From the NCBI GenBank assembly GCA_013398955.1, contig VWPU01014024.1:42797-106796 (forward strand): a stretch of 64,000 bases of DNA, given 5' to 3'. The translations under genes were made by a program, and so were the position numbers. This stretch comes from Callaeas wilsoni (taxonomy: Eukaryota; Chordata; Aves; Passeriformes; Callaeidae). This document shows, one piece after another, positions 1 to 18,778 of the stretch; the stretch's first letter is position 1; every line of letters begins with the position of its first letter. Under the pieces are notes generated by a model. It saw nothing but the letters and a program-made list of their open reading frames with translations. It was not told the origin of the DNA and ran no database searches.

Positions 1-448
1 CCCAAAGCAATAGCAGAGGTGAAAGGAAGGTGCCCTCCTGGCCCCACGCCCATGCAGCCATGCTGGGAAAGCACTCCAGGCACTTCGGGGGTGGGATGCC
101 CAAGGGGCTCGAATGGGAAGGGGTTGCTGGGGGGTTTTGGAGGGGTGGGAGGTGACGGGAGATGTTGGGACAGGGAGTTTTGTGCACCCAGGGCTCCCTC
201 CTGTCCTTGGCATGAGGCAAAGCACAGCAGGGCACCAGCAGGGAGATCTCACCCCATGTCCACCCCCCACATGCCCCCACCAGAAACCAGAATCTGAAGG
301 GCAAAGAGGATTTGTGAGCAGAGATGTTTTAAAGAACTTTCCGAGGTTTCCAAAACACAATCCAGCAGAATCACCAGAGGTAGAAACAGAGCGTTTCTCA
401 ACAAGAGCTCTGAGAAGCAGAACAGTGAGGCCCAAGTCTCCTCCTTAC
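1..448 (-). other. ADAMTSL2: ADAMTSL2 intron, partial
   Basis: This is the start of the intron that follows coding exon 10 on the minus strand. Its donor reads G|GTAAGG. No further ADAMTSL2 exon (the central linker or the later thrombospondin repeats) and no repeat could be recognised here, so the rest of the gene lies beyond the window edge. Confidence 0.6.
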
Positions 449-8292
<7,844 letters not shown>

Positions 8293-9762
8293 CCTAGAAA
8301 GCAACCAAACACTGCACTAAGCACAACTCCCACCCAGGCCCATGGCCAGCAGCAGGGGCTGCCTGGTTCCAGAGCTCACGCCTGCTCCAGCCTTCCCGCT
8401 CAGCTCGGTGACACCAAGCACCAGTGACGGCAGGGGGGTCGAGGCTGAAGTTTTATTTAATTAATAGAACCATCAGCATGGTACGGGTTCGCTTCCCAGC
8501 TCGGTTTTTATCTGTCAAACCACAGCTTCGCACTGGTTTCCAGTGGCTGCACCTGACACTGCTCCAAGGCTGTCTTGGAAGGGAGCCTGGCTTACACCGA
8601 AGCGAGCGCTGCACGGTGAGGAGCCAGAAGTGCTCCTGGATCTATAAAAGCAAAGCATTTAAATATCCCCATTTACAGGACTGCTCCTGGAAGAAAGAGA
8701 TGAAAGGCTTCAAAAACAAAAAAATGCAATTAACAGCCATTATTCGTCCTTTTTTTCATTTCTTCCACTCCAATTCCCCTCGGTTCCCAGGGAAGACGCC
8801 TGTTCTTATAGAAAAGACACGACCCACAATTAAAGAGCAGAAATGAAGTATCCCAAGTGTCAGCCTTTCATCTCTTTCTCCATCTGCCTCATGAAAGGGA
8901 ATAACTCAGAATGGCATTTTCTTAAATAAAACCCAGCTCAAAACCACAATACGTTTTATTGTGAACCTCCCCGCAAGAGCCAGAAAGGAGCAGGTTTCAG
9001 GAAATCATGCTTCCAGGCAATCAAAGCAGCTCATGTCTGTAAGAAAAAGAAAGAAAAAATATCCTCCCCTAAGCTAATTTCCCTTGAAAAGCAGCTAGAC
9101 GGTATCTTTGGGAAGCAGGGGGGTGGGAGAGGTGCTGCTCCTGGGGAGAGAGGGCAGGACTGCAGACCTGCAATATAAAGAGCTTCTTTCCTACTCATTT
9201 TTGCTTGGTTTTTCTTTTTTTTTTTTCCATTTTCTCCTTGCAAAGGTTTTTGTAGCGGTTTTGAAATAGCAGGATTGCCGGCAGTACCAGCCCTGCTTTG
9301 CTGTCTGGCTTAGAAAAATTACCAGAGAGCTTCCAGGTCCCCAAATCCGCTCTGCAATCGCCCTGGGGGAGAGGTCCAGCATGCTAAAGAGACTTTCCAA
9401 GAGGCAGATCCATTGATTAATGGGAGCCCAGAGCGCTTGGCCGGGGATCCCGCGGACAGGTGGCTGAGCCTTGCCTTACACTTGGTTCTCATTAAGGCTC
9501 CCAGACACTCCTGACTCGAAGCCAATACCAGAGCGCGCTCGGAGTTTATCCTACAGGCGCTCGGGGCTGCGTTAAATGAAGAGAAAATTAAGGGAGGGGG
9601 GAGGGATGTCGCCGAGCAGCATCGCGGAGCCGGTACCGGAGCAGCCCCGCACGGGCGCGGGAGGGCGATGCGGGGCGGGGATGCGGAGCCGGGATGCGGG
9701 GCTCCATCTCCGCGGAGTGGGCAGCGGGGAAGGGTCCGGCAGGGCGCGACCCCCGCGGGGCC

Positions 9763-9794
9763 GGGATGGGACGGACGGGACGGGACGGGACGGG
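9763..9794 (+). repeat. (CGGGA)n pentanucleotide tract
   Basis: About six imperfect GGGAC units. On the ADAMTSL2 strand this is a TCCCG tract beginning a few bases inside the predicted intron 1, directly downstream of the proposed exon 1 donor. Confidence 0.8.
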
Positions 9795-9800
9795 CCGTAC

Positions 9801-9978
9801 CTGGCGGCGGCGGGGCCGGGCAGGACGATGCTCCGGGGCCGGGCGGGAGCGGCGGCGGCGCGGAGAGGAGCGGAGCGGAGCAGCGGCGGCCCCAGACGCT
9901 CCCTCCCTCCTTCTCCCTCTCCGACTTCAAAGGGCAGCCAAAAGCGCCGGGGCTTCCAGCGAGGAGGAGCCGCCGCAG
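9801..9978 (-). other. ADAMTSL2: predicted ADAMTSL2 5' UTR exon 1
   Basis: Coding exon 2 starts right after a splice acceptor, so an upstream non-coding exon must exist. In the CpG island a minus-strand TATA-like CTATAAGAG at 10013-10005 is followed about 205 bases later by a consensus donor CGCCAG|GTACGG at 9801/9800. Those two signals bound this proposed exon. The cap site is a guess, and the exon is inference only. Confidence 0.4.
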
Positions 9979-10227
9979 TGGCTCCCCCCAGCCCGCGCCG
10001 GCCGCTCTTATAGCGGCGGCGGGGGGGAGGCAGGGGGGAGAGCGGGCGGAATTCACACCTCTCGGCCCGGGATGCCCCCACCCCGGTTAACCCCTCGCCT
10101 CCCCCGGCGCCGGCCCGCGGCCGCCAGCCGGTTTCCTGAGGCGAGACCGGGGGGGCACAGGCGGGGGGAGCCCGCACCGCACGCATGCGTTCCCGCTGGT
10201 CCACGCAGCGCCGGGCCCCCCTGGGCA

Positions 10228-10690
10228 CCCCCGGGACGATGCTGCGCTTCCCCTGCCCGGGGACCCTCCGGAGGATGCTGCGCTTCCCCCGCCCGGAGAC
10301 CCTCCGGAGGATGCTCCGCTTACCCCTCCGGGAGGATGCTCCGCTCTCCCCCCCTCCCCGGGCACTCCCTGGGAGGATGCTCCGCTCCCCTCCGCGGGAC
10401 CCTCCGGAGGATGCTCCGCTGACCCCTCCGGGAGGATGCTCCGCTCTCCCCCCCTCCCCGGGCACTCCCTGGGAGGATGCTCTGCTCCCCTCCCCGGGAC
10501 CCGCGGGAGGATGCTGCACTTCCCCACCCCCGGCCCCCCCCCGGGAGGAGGCTCCGCTCGCCCCCCCGCCCCGGGCACTCCCTGGGAGGATGCTCTGCTC
10601 CCCTCCCCGGGACCCGCGGGAGGATGCTGCACTTCCCTGCCCTCGGCACCCCCCGGGGATGCTGCGCTCCCCTCCTCGGGCGGGAGAACG
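10228..10690 (+). repeat. GC-rich minisatellite, GGAGGATGCTCCGCT core
   Basis: A variable tandem array in which GATGCT occurs 12 times, for example at 10238, 10274, 10311, 10376, 10410, 10477, 10588 and 10658, with spacings of roughly 23-78 bp. Most copies are GGAGGATGCT(C/G)(C/T)(G/A)CTxCCC followed by CCCCTCCCCGGG(CACTCCCT). A higher-order pattern is visible: the block from the 10334 unit to the 10376 unit recurs from 10435 to 10477. Long open frames across it on both strands result from GC content and periodicity and are not genes. Confidence 0.85.
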
Positions 10691-10819
10691 GTACTTGCTG
10701 CCCCTACCCCTCCGCCCACCCCGTCATTGCAGGTCACCAAAAAACTCCCGGTACTTCCATGGGCATTGTGCAGCTACATCCCGCCTCTGGGATGGCCACG
10801 AGGATGGATGGATGGATAC

Positions 10820-13800
10820 GGTCTGCCAGGCTTTTAATTTCACTTTCTGCTGAAAAATGAACCAAATTCTCAAGGTCCTGTGCTTTTGGTGCCGTTTGCT
10901 AAAGCTCAGCGCCCGTCTTGGTGCTTGAAACAGTTTTCTGCAATGCAGAAAATGGGGTCAGAAAATCAGCTTGGGGTGTGTCAAGAGCCATTTGGATGGG
11001 GACAAACCCCCTGGCTCAGTGTCAGCCGTGCACAGGCTGTGTCTGATCTGTGTTTGTGTGCCAGGGAGAAATGCCTGTGGGGGAAGAAGGCCACAGCTAC
11101 AGTGTGTGCAACCTATATATGATATATGGTATATCTGTCTGTTCTCTGAGGTCTGTACGTGCCAAATGTGGTGACACACATTCCTGTGCCTTCCTCAGCA
11201 GCTCTGAGCAGCCCACCTGAACGATTCCTACATCCCACCAGAGATGCTTCAGCCCCAGCCTTTCCTCCTTCCCTCCTAGACCTGCCCTGCACAGGGCAAA
11301 ACCAGTGCTCCCAGCAGGGCACTGCGCTCAAGGCCATCACTGCAGGGTGTCCCACTGGCTGCTCCTGGCCTTTGATGGTGACATTCAGCCCTGTCACCAT
11401 TTGTCACAGGCCAGGAGAACCCATCCGCAGGGCCCTGAGGTGACTGTCCCCCCACCATGGGGCACAGTTTCCCGCACAGCTCCCAGTACCCCGCAGAAAC
11501 CGCGGCGTTGTTAATTTGGACCCAGTCCTCCCAGGGATGTCTGTGTGACAGAGAATCCGTCCCAAAAAATTTACATGGGAAATGAAGTCTCCTTTTCTGT
11601 TTGGCTAAATGTCTGCCAGCCTGTTCTAATTTACCCAGCCAGGTTGATTTGCAACTTTCAATTTTCCATCGGTTGGCTGTGACCAGGACACTGGGAAAAT
11701 TTAGCACTTGAGTTCACCCAACTCCTGCATTTCAAAATATCCCAGCCCGAGACATGCAGGAGAAAACCCTTTCCGTTTTGGAACAACCAGGAGGGAAAAG
11801 TCTGAACACGAGAGGTTTTAAAAGCATCGAATTATTTCACATTGAAAACGCCAGAGCAGCCTGGGTCCCCGTGAGCCCCTGCATCCCCCCAGCCTGGGGG
11901 CTGGGCAGGAGGTGGCCCTCCAGGAGATCCCATCCCTGCGTGACCCCACACCCCATCGTGCTGCAGGGATGCCCTAGGCTGGAGGAGGAATGCCAGAGGG
12001 TGGGAATGCTGATCCTGAGGCAAGGGCTGGGGGAGCTGGCAGCAGGCGAGACACATTCAGTCTGTGCTTCACCAAAAGTTCATCAAAGCCAAAGATTTTT
12101 TTTTTTTAATATACTTTTTTCTTTTTTTTTTTTATGAAACAGTTGAGATGACTCAGCGGTTTCTGACGCAATCCCCGTTTCATCGGAAAATTCCTAACCA
12201 GCTCCTAGTGGCAACTGATTGCTCCCATAAATCACAGTGTTATCCCTGGCCGCGGCGGCGCGGCTTACGCAGCCCCGGCCCGGCCCCGTGAAATCAGCAG
12301 GAGCGATGCCATCGCCTCAGCGCGAGCAGAACCGGCCCCGAAAACAAACTGCAGCGCAGGGCAGATCCAAACCGCGAGTTTCACATCAGCCAAACCCCGC
12401 AGCTTCAACTCCTGCCACCCCAAAATCCCCAGGGGCAGCGCGGTCCCCAAAGCCCCGGCGCCGTGGGTGCCGCTGCCGGCAGGTACAGCAGTAATCACGG
12501 CTGGCCAGGCTCAGGCAACAGCGGGTTTTATCTCCCAGATTTTGGCAGGAGCGTTAGAAATGATTTGCAGATGTTATTTACTGCTTTTGGGCTCGCAGTA
12601 AATTGAGACAAGATGCACCTGCATGGACAGCGAGAGGCTTTCCCACCCGGGACGGTCGCTGAGGGCTCGTGTTGGACTTTCCCAGGGAAATTTAGGATTT
12701 GGATGAGAGTCCCTTATCCAGCTCTGCTCCCTGCATCCTGCACTTCGGGTGCTGGGCACTGACCTCCCGGCACTGCCTCAGGACACCGACAGCCACCCCG
12801 AGGGACACAGAGCAGCCCTGCCCCAGGCAGCTGCCAGGCTTTTCCATCCCAAACCGGTGCCGTGCAGAACTCGGAGTGCAAAAAAAACCAGCGACAGACA
12901 CTCCAAAATAACCTTCTCCAGTCGGGGGAGCGTTGCCGACGACTGGCTGCTGGTTTGGCCGGAGAAGTGCCTGTGGAGGAAAGGAGTTTCCTTGGCTGAA
13001 ATGAGTTCAACAAAGCACTGGGCTGGGCACTGGTGCTGCTGGCAGGAGCCAGGGATGCTCAGCTGAGTGGAGAAACTCGGGGTTCTGCAGGAGCAGGACC
13101 GAGGGAGGGCTGGAGGATGCCTTTGCTGGGGCAGTTTCACTGTGGCACAGGGATCTCCTCGCTCCTTGGCCCTGAGCAGAGAGTGACAGCCAGCTCTGAT
13201 CCAGGCAGGACACACTGCCCTCTTCCCTGTGCTTCCCATGGCATGACACTTTTCCATCCTGACCCAAGCACCAGCTCTTGGACCCGCTGGAGCTGACACG
13301 CAGCACCCCTGAGCTCCCAGCACATCCCTGGAACAAGCCCTCCATGAACTCTGTGCCACAGGACCTGCTCTTGGTGAGCCAGAGCCATGGATACGGAATT
13401 CCAGCAACTATTTCCCAGCAAAATCAGCCCTTTTCTGCCTCAGCCCTTGGGCTGGCACAGCAGAGGGGATGGCTCTCCTGGAGCCAGGCCCCCTAAAATG
13501 CCTGCCCAGGTCCAGGAGTGTGAGCGTGGTCAGGAGTCTGCTGGCCCAGGACACCCCGGCAGCTCCATTTTCCCTCAGAGATGAGACAACTGATTGGTTT
13601 CCTTCCTTTTGAAGCCTGACTGCAGAAGTGATGCATTTGTTCAACACTTCTGCACAGTTACTGCCAGGCCAGACTGGTGTGGCATGGGCAGATTGAAGCC
13701 CTCCATGGAGTGTGTGAGGTCCCTGCATGAGCAGAACTTCACCAGGGGGATCAAAGCCCCCCAGAGAGCCCCTGGCAAACAAGAGCTGCAGCTGTGGCCC

Positions 13801-16800
13801 ACCACTGGGTAACCAAAACAAGCAGGAGGAGACCAAAAGAAGTGTTCTTCAGAGGCAGAAGAAGTGCTCTGCAGAGCTGGTCCCTTGCAGAGTGACCTGC
13901 GGCGCAGTGTTGGGCAAGGCAGCTCATCCCTGCGTGTCCCCACGCACCGGGGACGGGGCTGATTTATGTCACGTTGGCGTGAGGCTTTCATCCGAGGAGA
14001 TTTGCAAAATGTTGAGTCAAACCGAACCAGCCAAAGCCACCGAGCTGCTCTCGCCATCAGATGCCTGTGAAAAATATCTCTGGGCAGTTTGAAAGCCACA
14101 AGTGACTGCGGTGACCCCAGGTACGGTCATGGCTGTAGAGTTTCAAGGGCTTTAAGAGCCTCTTTTTTCTGTGCAGACTTTAATTTTACCTTTCCCCAAA
14201 GGTTACACATTCCTGCAAGAACCTGGAAGAGTTTGCAGGCGAGTCAGGCTCGGTTCGAAATTTTAGCTATGCAAAGATTGAAGAAAAAAAAGTACAAAGG
14301 CTTTTCTTTGAAGGGAATGAGTCTGACATGGAAGTTGAGCAGTATTGTGCTGAGGGCCATCAGCTATGCAGCCCTGCCAACCACAGGCATTCAAAATCCG
14401 TGAGTCAGACTCCCCAAAACCCCTAAGACTGGTTTCATTCCCTTTTTGGATTTTGAGCCTTGAAGCATCAGAGCTTCAAGCGTTTCTCTGCAGAAAATGA
14501 CATTTTTTTGACTAACAGGGTGAGAGCTGAGACCCTCAACGTCGTTACGGGGCTCCAGGAGTTATGACTGTAAAAAAAAACCCATTAAACACCATGAAAT
14601 GAGCAATAAACCCCTGCACTGCCTCCATGAATTTGGCAGTGGGGGGCCACCCCAGGACACCCCAAAGGTAGGAGCGATGGAAAGCTGGCGACAAGAAATC
14701 AGATGTCCTTATCATTAATGGTGACATGCTTGTCATATGGCAGGACAAGGTGGAGAGGAAAGGGAAGAGAGAAAAAACACTAAGGAAAACAGCAGCAGGG
14801 ATACCTGTGAGGAATATGCATAATGGGTTTATTCAACAGGGAGACAGGAAGGGGGATTTTTTTTTTAAGGGTAAGTATTCAGCTAAAGCTGCCTCAAACG
14901 GAGCCAGGCCTTAGGGAGAATGGATATTTTAAGTGGCAATTTATTCCACTAATAAAATGAGAAGGATGCAGGTGCTTTGGCAGGGCTGGGTGATGGGAGC
15001 TGGGGCTGCAGCAGCGGCCGAGCGAGGGCTCCGGCACAGCTGGTGGCTCTGCCTTTGTGGGGCTCCTTTCCCTGGTGCCAGGGCCCGTGTCTGGGTTCCA
15101 GCTGGCCACAGAGTGTTCTCCACATCAGCATCTCACCTCCAGCCCTGATCAGAGGCAGCAGTGGTGGGTGGAGAAGTGTTTTATCCATGTGCTGCTGCCA
15201 TCCCTTCTCCAGCTGGGCAGGGCAGGGCTCCTGCCCGTGGGCTGCTCCACTCCTGCACCAGGTCCTTCCACATCAGGAGGATTCTTGATAAAAAAAAGAC
15301 AGGAAATCTTCACAAACTGGGTGGTGCTGTGCTGTTCAGGTTGCTCAGGGCTCCTCGGGGCTCTGGCACATCAACCTGCCGAGACCAGGCCACCATCCAG
15401 CTTCTCACCATCAGAGTGCACAAGCTGAAGGGTTGTGGGGATGAAAAATGAAACTCTGAAGGGATGGGAGTGCTAAAAACCACTTCGTAGCATCACAGCC
15501 CTTCAAACTGCAAGCCCAGGTAGAACTGCAGCTTCACTCTTGGTTTTTGGGTCACTGTCACCAGTATTTCCAGCCTGGCAGTGACTGGTGACACGCAGCA
15601 GAGCAGGTTTCAATTCTGACCCAGTCTACACCACAGGCAGATGAAAGATCATCCCATACTTATCCCAAGGAGAAAATACTCTCAATACTCTGAGCTGGCA
15701 CAGCCCCCTCATCCCCTGTTCCAACATACACTGCTTTCAAACCATCACCCTCATATTAAAAATAAAACAAAACTCTCTGTGTCTCTTTCCTTCGCTGCAA
15801 CGTCTGAGTTGAAAGGGTAGAAGTGCTTGCAGAAAGCCATGGTTAATGTTACCCTGGAAGGATCCAGGACAGCATACCAGAACCTGGGTTTGGCATCTGG
15901 GAGCCACTTTTCAGCCATATATATCACCGTTCCTGCGTGCACGCCGGTCCACACGAAATTAGCCCTGTGGAATGCAGATTTAAAATTCCCTTTCCAGCAG
16001 CACTTAAGCGCAGGAGCTAAAATTTGCTCTTTCTCCATTTCCTACCTGTTTAGGAAAGAAGGAACAAAGTCCTGGCCCTTTGTTTTTTGGGTTCCTTCCC
16101 GGGAAGGTTTGCCCAACCCACGTCTGCACCGCGGTGTTCGCAGCCTGAACAAAGACCTTTTAAGCGGCAGCAGCTCCCGCCAGGAGCTCACCACCTGCCT
16201 GCCCCTCTCCTCCCCATTTATTCTGGGGGCTCTTTCTCAATAATAGCTGAAACACGTGTGCAGCCCGGTGGGAGTTTTTTTCCCCCCATGCCTACAGCGC
16301 TGGCTGCAGCCCAACCGCCAGCCCAGGGTGTGCAGCTGGGAGAGAAAAAAAAATAGAATAAAACCCCAACAACCTGTGGAATGTTTTCTTGCTCCTGAGA
16401 GCTTCAACACTTCCCTGCTTGGGGAGTGCCTGCCATGGCTGGCACTTGCTGCATTCAGCAGCCAACGGGGTTTCCTTTCCAGTGGGCGCCAGCTGGATTT
16501 TGGGCAGAGGCTGGGGGTGAGTGGGATGTATTTAACGACTGCTCAGTAGTATTTTTCACCTGATGCCGTTTGCCTTGTGCACAACCACCACCCTTGCACG
16601 TCCCTGTTGCACAACTGCCGTGTCCTCACAAGTGGTGTGGGGGCTGCTTTGCACCCAGACGCGGAGGTTTGTCCTCAGCAGCAGGTTTTGAGCTGTGCTT
16701 ACACCCATCTCAGGGCCACAAAAGCCAGGCAGATGCTGTCTTCACAGCCAGGAATCCAGAGTGGTTTGTGCAACCTCTTAACCCCAAATCTGCTCAAAAT

Positions 16801-18490
16801 CCCCCTGAGGACAAGTCCTGCTGTGCCCCACGGTGCCTTCCTTGGTCCAAGCAGGCCATGCAGGAATAACACAGAATAACGGATTAATCTGAGAATATGG
16901 CCCAGAAAAGGAGCAAGGTACTTTGGGATGTGCTGGAGCTCTGCTTCCAGCTCAGGGCTGGACGCCTGGGGAGCGTCAGGGTATTTATGTGCTGGCTAGG
17001 AGGGATTCATTTTCACAGTAAATAGGGACACCAGAGTTTTTCAGTATTTATTGGTCAAGACTCAGTTTTGCAGAGTTTTGTGGTAAGATTCTACCCTGGC
17101 CAGGCAGGAGGGCGGCTGGAGATGCGGTGTGGGCAGCATCCCGCCGAGGGATGCTGCCTGCAGCCAGCCAGGGAATGCGGCTGGTTCCTGCAGCATCAGC
17201 TAAAACCGGGAGCCCTACCCAGCTCATCTGGGCCGTGCCCCGGGGAAGGCTCTGGGCACAGAGTCAGTGCTTTAATGCTCTGTGCCATTCCCTGCACACA
17301 CACACCCCCTCAGTCCCCCTCCGGAGCCCTTTCCAACGTACTGGAGTGGTTTAAAGAGGATTTTTTTTATATCCGTGCATGCCTGTCTTTCCTCCAGACC
17401 CCCTCCCGGGGGATAGGCGAGCCCGCCCTATCAGCCCCAGAAATGGTGGCTCCTATCACAGCTCCCACCCTCCTCCCCAAAGCCGCAGCCACAAAGGCGC
17501 TTGCTCAAGCGTAGCATTCCTGCTCCCTGTGTCCCGGGAACAGCTGTGCCGAAAGGATGCCGAGAATCCCTGCGAGGCTCCAAGGAAAAGATATTAACGC
17601 AGGGGGGGAGCAGCAGCGATATAATAAAAAGTCATAATAAAAGAGAGAACCACTGAGTGGATTAGCAGCCCAAACGCCGCTTGGCTTTTGGTTTCCTTTC
17701 CTCCAGCTTTTCTGCGCCGCACGACAATCCGCTCAAATTCCTCCAGCCCGGAGACGCTCGGCTCCTGAATTTCAGACAGAACTCCTGGAGGTGGCCAGGC
17801 TGCAAGGGCTGAGGGCACGGCTGGGAAATTTAACTGCACTGAACTCCACCGAGGGCACGTAGGCACAGGCGGCAGGCGTGGGGTGCTGTGTCACACCAGC
17901 TCCCCGATGTCTGCGCCCACTCCACGTGCGCCCCGTGGGGAAAATAAAAGGCAGGTTTGGAGCTGGGTGTGTATTTCTCAAGTACATAAAGGTAGTAGGA
18001 TACATCTCACTGTTCTGAAAAGCCCTGGTGCCTGCCACGTAACAGTTCTTCCTTCGTGGAAGTGCAGAGCAGGGAATAATAAAATAATGCAAGGGATCCA
18101 CAGGGATCATCAGCTTCAGCTCCTGACCGTGCACAGGACAGCCCCAGGTCCTATCACTGCTCACCAGAGAGGACAGATCAGTGCCTGGCCCTCCACTTTA
18201 CGAGGAAAGAAGATGAATTTTCCCTGCTGGACTGCTTCAGCAGCACTGACCCAGGCTCGACACGGGGGCAGGGAGATGCAGGGGCGGGATGACCCCATGA
18301 GGAGCGAGCAAACCCAGAGTCCTCACCCACCACGTACCCAAATCCAACACCCAGCACAAGGCATGCAAGGACAACATTCCCTTTCACTGCTTTGGAGACA
18401 CCCAGCACGATTTTGGGGGCCCAGAGCATCTGCTGCCCGGAGCCACCGGCTGCATCAAGAATTCGGGACGAGGTGGGAGCGAAGGCGGCG
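10820..18490. other. intergenic, ADAMTSL2 to MYMK (divergent promoters)
   Basis: About 7.7 kb between the divergently oriented 5' ends of ADAMTSL2 and MYMK. I see no spliceable coding sequence, tRNA or recognisable CR1. It contains a T-rich tract at 12097-12133, a GGAT microsatellite just before it (10802-10817), a moderately CpG-rich patch at 12245-12490 and otherwise unique sequence. An open frame at 16038-15751 (minus) was looked at and not accepted as a gene. Confidence 0.6.
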
Positions 18491-18499
18491 GCTGTGGCG

Positions 18500-18643
18500 G
18501 TGGCAGCTGTTCCCTGCCCGCAGCCCTCCTGCCACGCAGGGCATTTAAATTTTAAAGCACACTCCCCACGGCTGCTTTCTCCACCACTCCTGCCCAGCTC
18601 ACAGAGACCCTGTTCCCGGGAGCCGCTGGCCCACGAGGCACCC
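18500..18643 (+). promoter_or_regulatory. MYMK: MYMK proximal promoter: E-box and AT-rich TATA-like element
   Basis: An E-box CAGCTG at 18504-18509, of the type preferred by MyoD and myogenin, precedes an AT-rich TATA-like stretch CATTTAAATTTTAAAG at 18542-18557 and then the start codon at 18644. Myomaker transcription in vertebrates is known to depend on myogenic bHLH factors acting through proximal E-boxes. Start-site position (about 18575-18585) is inferred from the AT-rich element. Confidence 0.55.
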
Positions 18644-18778
18644 ATGGGTTCGCTGGTGGCCAAGCTCCTTCTGCCCACCCTCAGCTCCTTGGTCTTCCTC
18701 CCCACCATCAGCATCGCGGCCAAGCGGCGTTTCCACATGGAAGCCATGGTTTACTTCTTCACCATGTTCTTCGTGGCG
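18644..18778 (+). CDS. MYMK: MYMK exon 1 (residues 1-45)
   Basis: Starts at the ATG in CACCCATGG, a good Kozak context with G at +4. It encodes MGSLVAKLLLPTLSSLVFLP and onward to FFVA, ending in phase 0 at GCG|GTAAGA. Confidence 0.95.

Larger units (their letters stand above)
9560..10140 (-). promoter_or_regulatory. ADAMTSL2: CpG island, ADAMTSL2 promoter region
   Basis: This stretch is very GC-rich and dense in CpG, unlike the flanking DNA. It has GGCGGGG-type boxes, G-runs able to form G-quadruplexes (about 10017-10045) and one TATA-like element at 10005-10013. It lies upstream of the first coding exon of the minus-strand gene and is its most likely promoter. Confidence 0.6.

Noticed and set aside
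9572..10519. 315-codon minus-strand open frame over the ADAMTSL2 CpG island and minisatellite
   Set aside because: Extreme GC content and tandem periodicity leave all frames open. The peptide is low-complexity Gly/Arg/Pro/Ser with no family signal.
14614..14642. Hairpin CACTGCC ... GGCAGTG with 11-base loop
   Set aside because: A seven-base-pair stem only. Too short for a microRNA precursor and not extended by flanking pairs.
15751..16038. 95-codon minus-strand open frame between ADAMTSL2 and MYMK, just after an acceptor-like TTCCTAAACAG
   Set aside because: Natural-looking composition, but no matching donor, no partner exon and no family match. Length is within chance expectation for this region.
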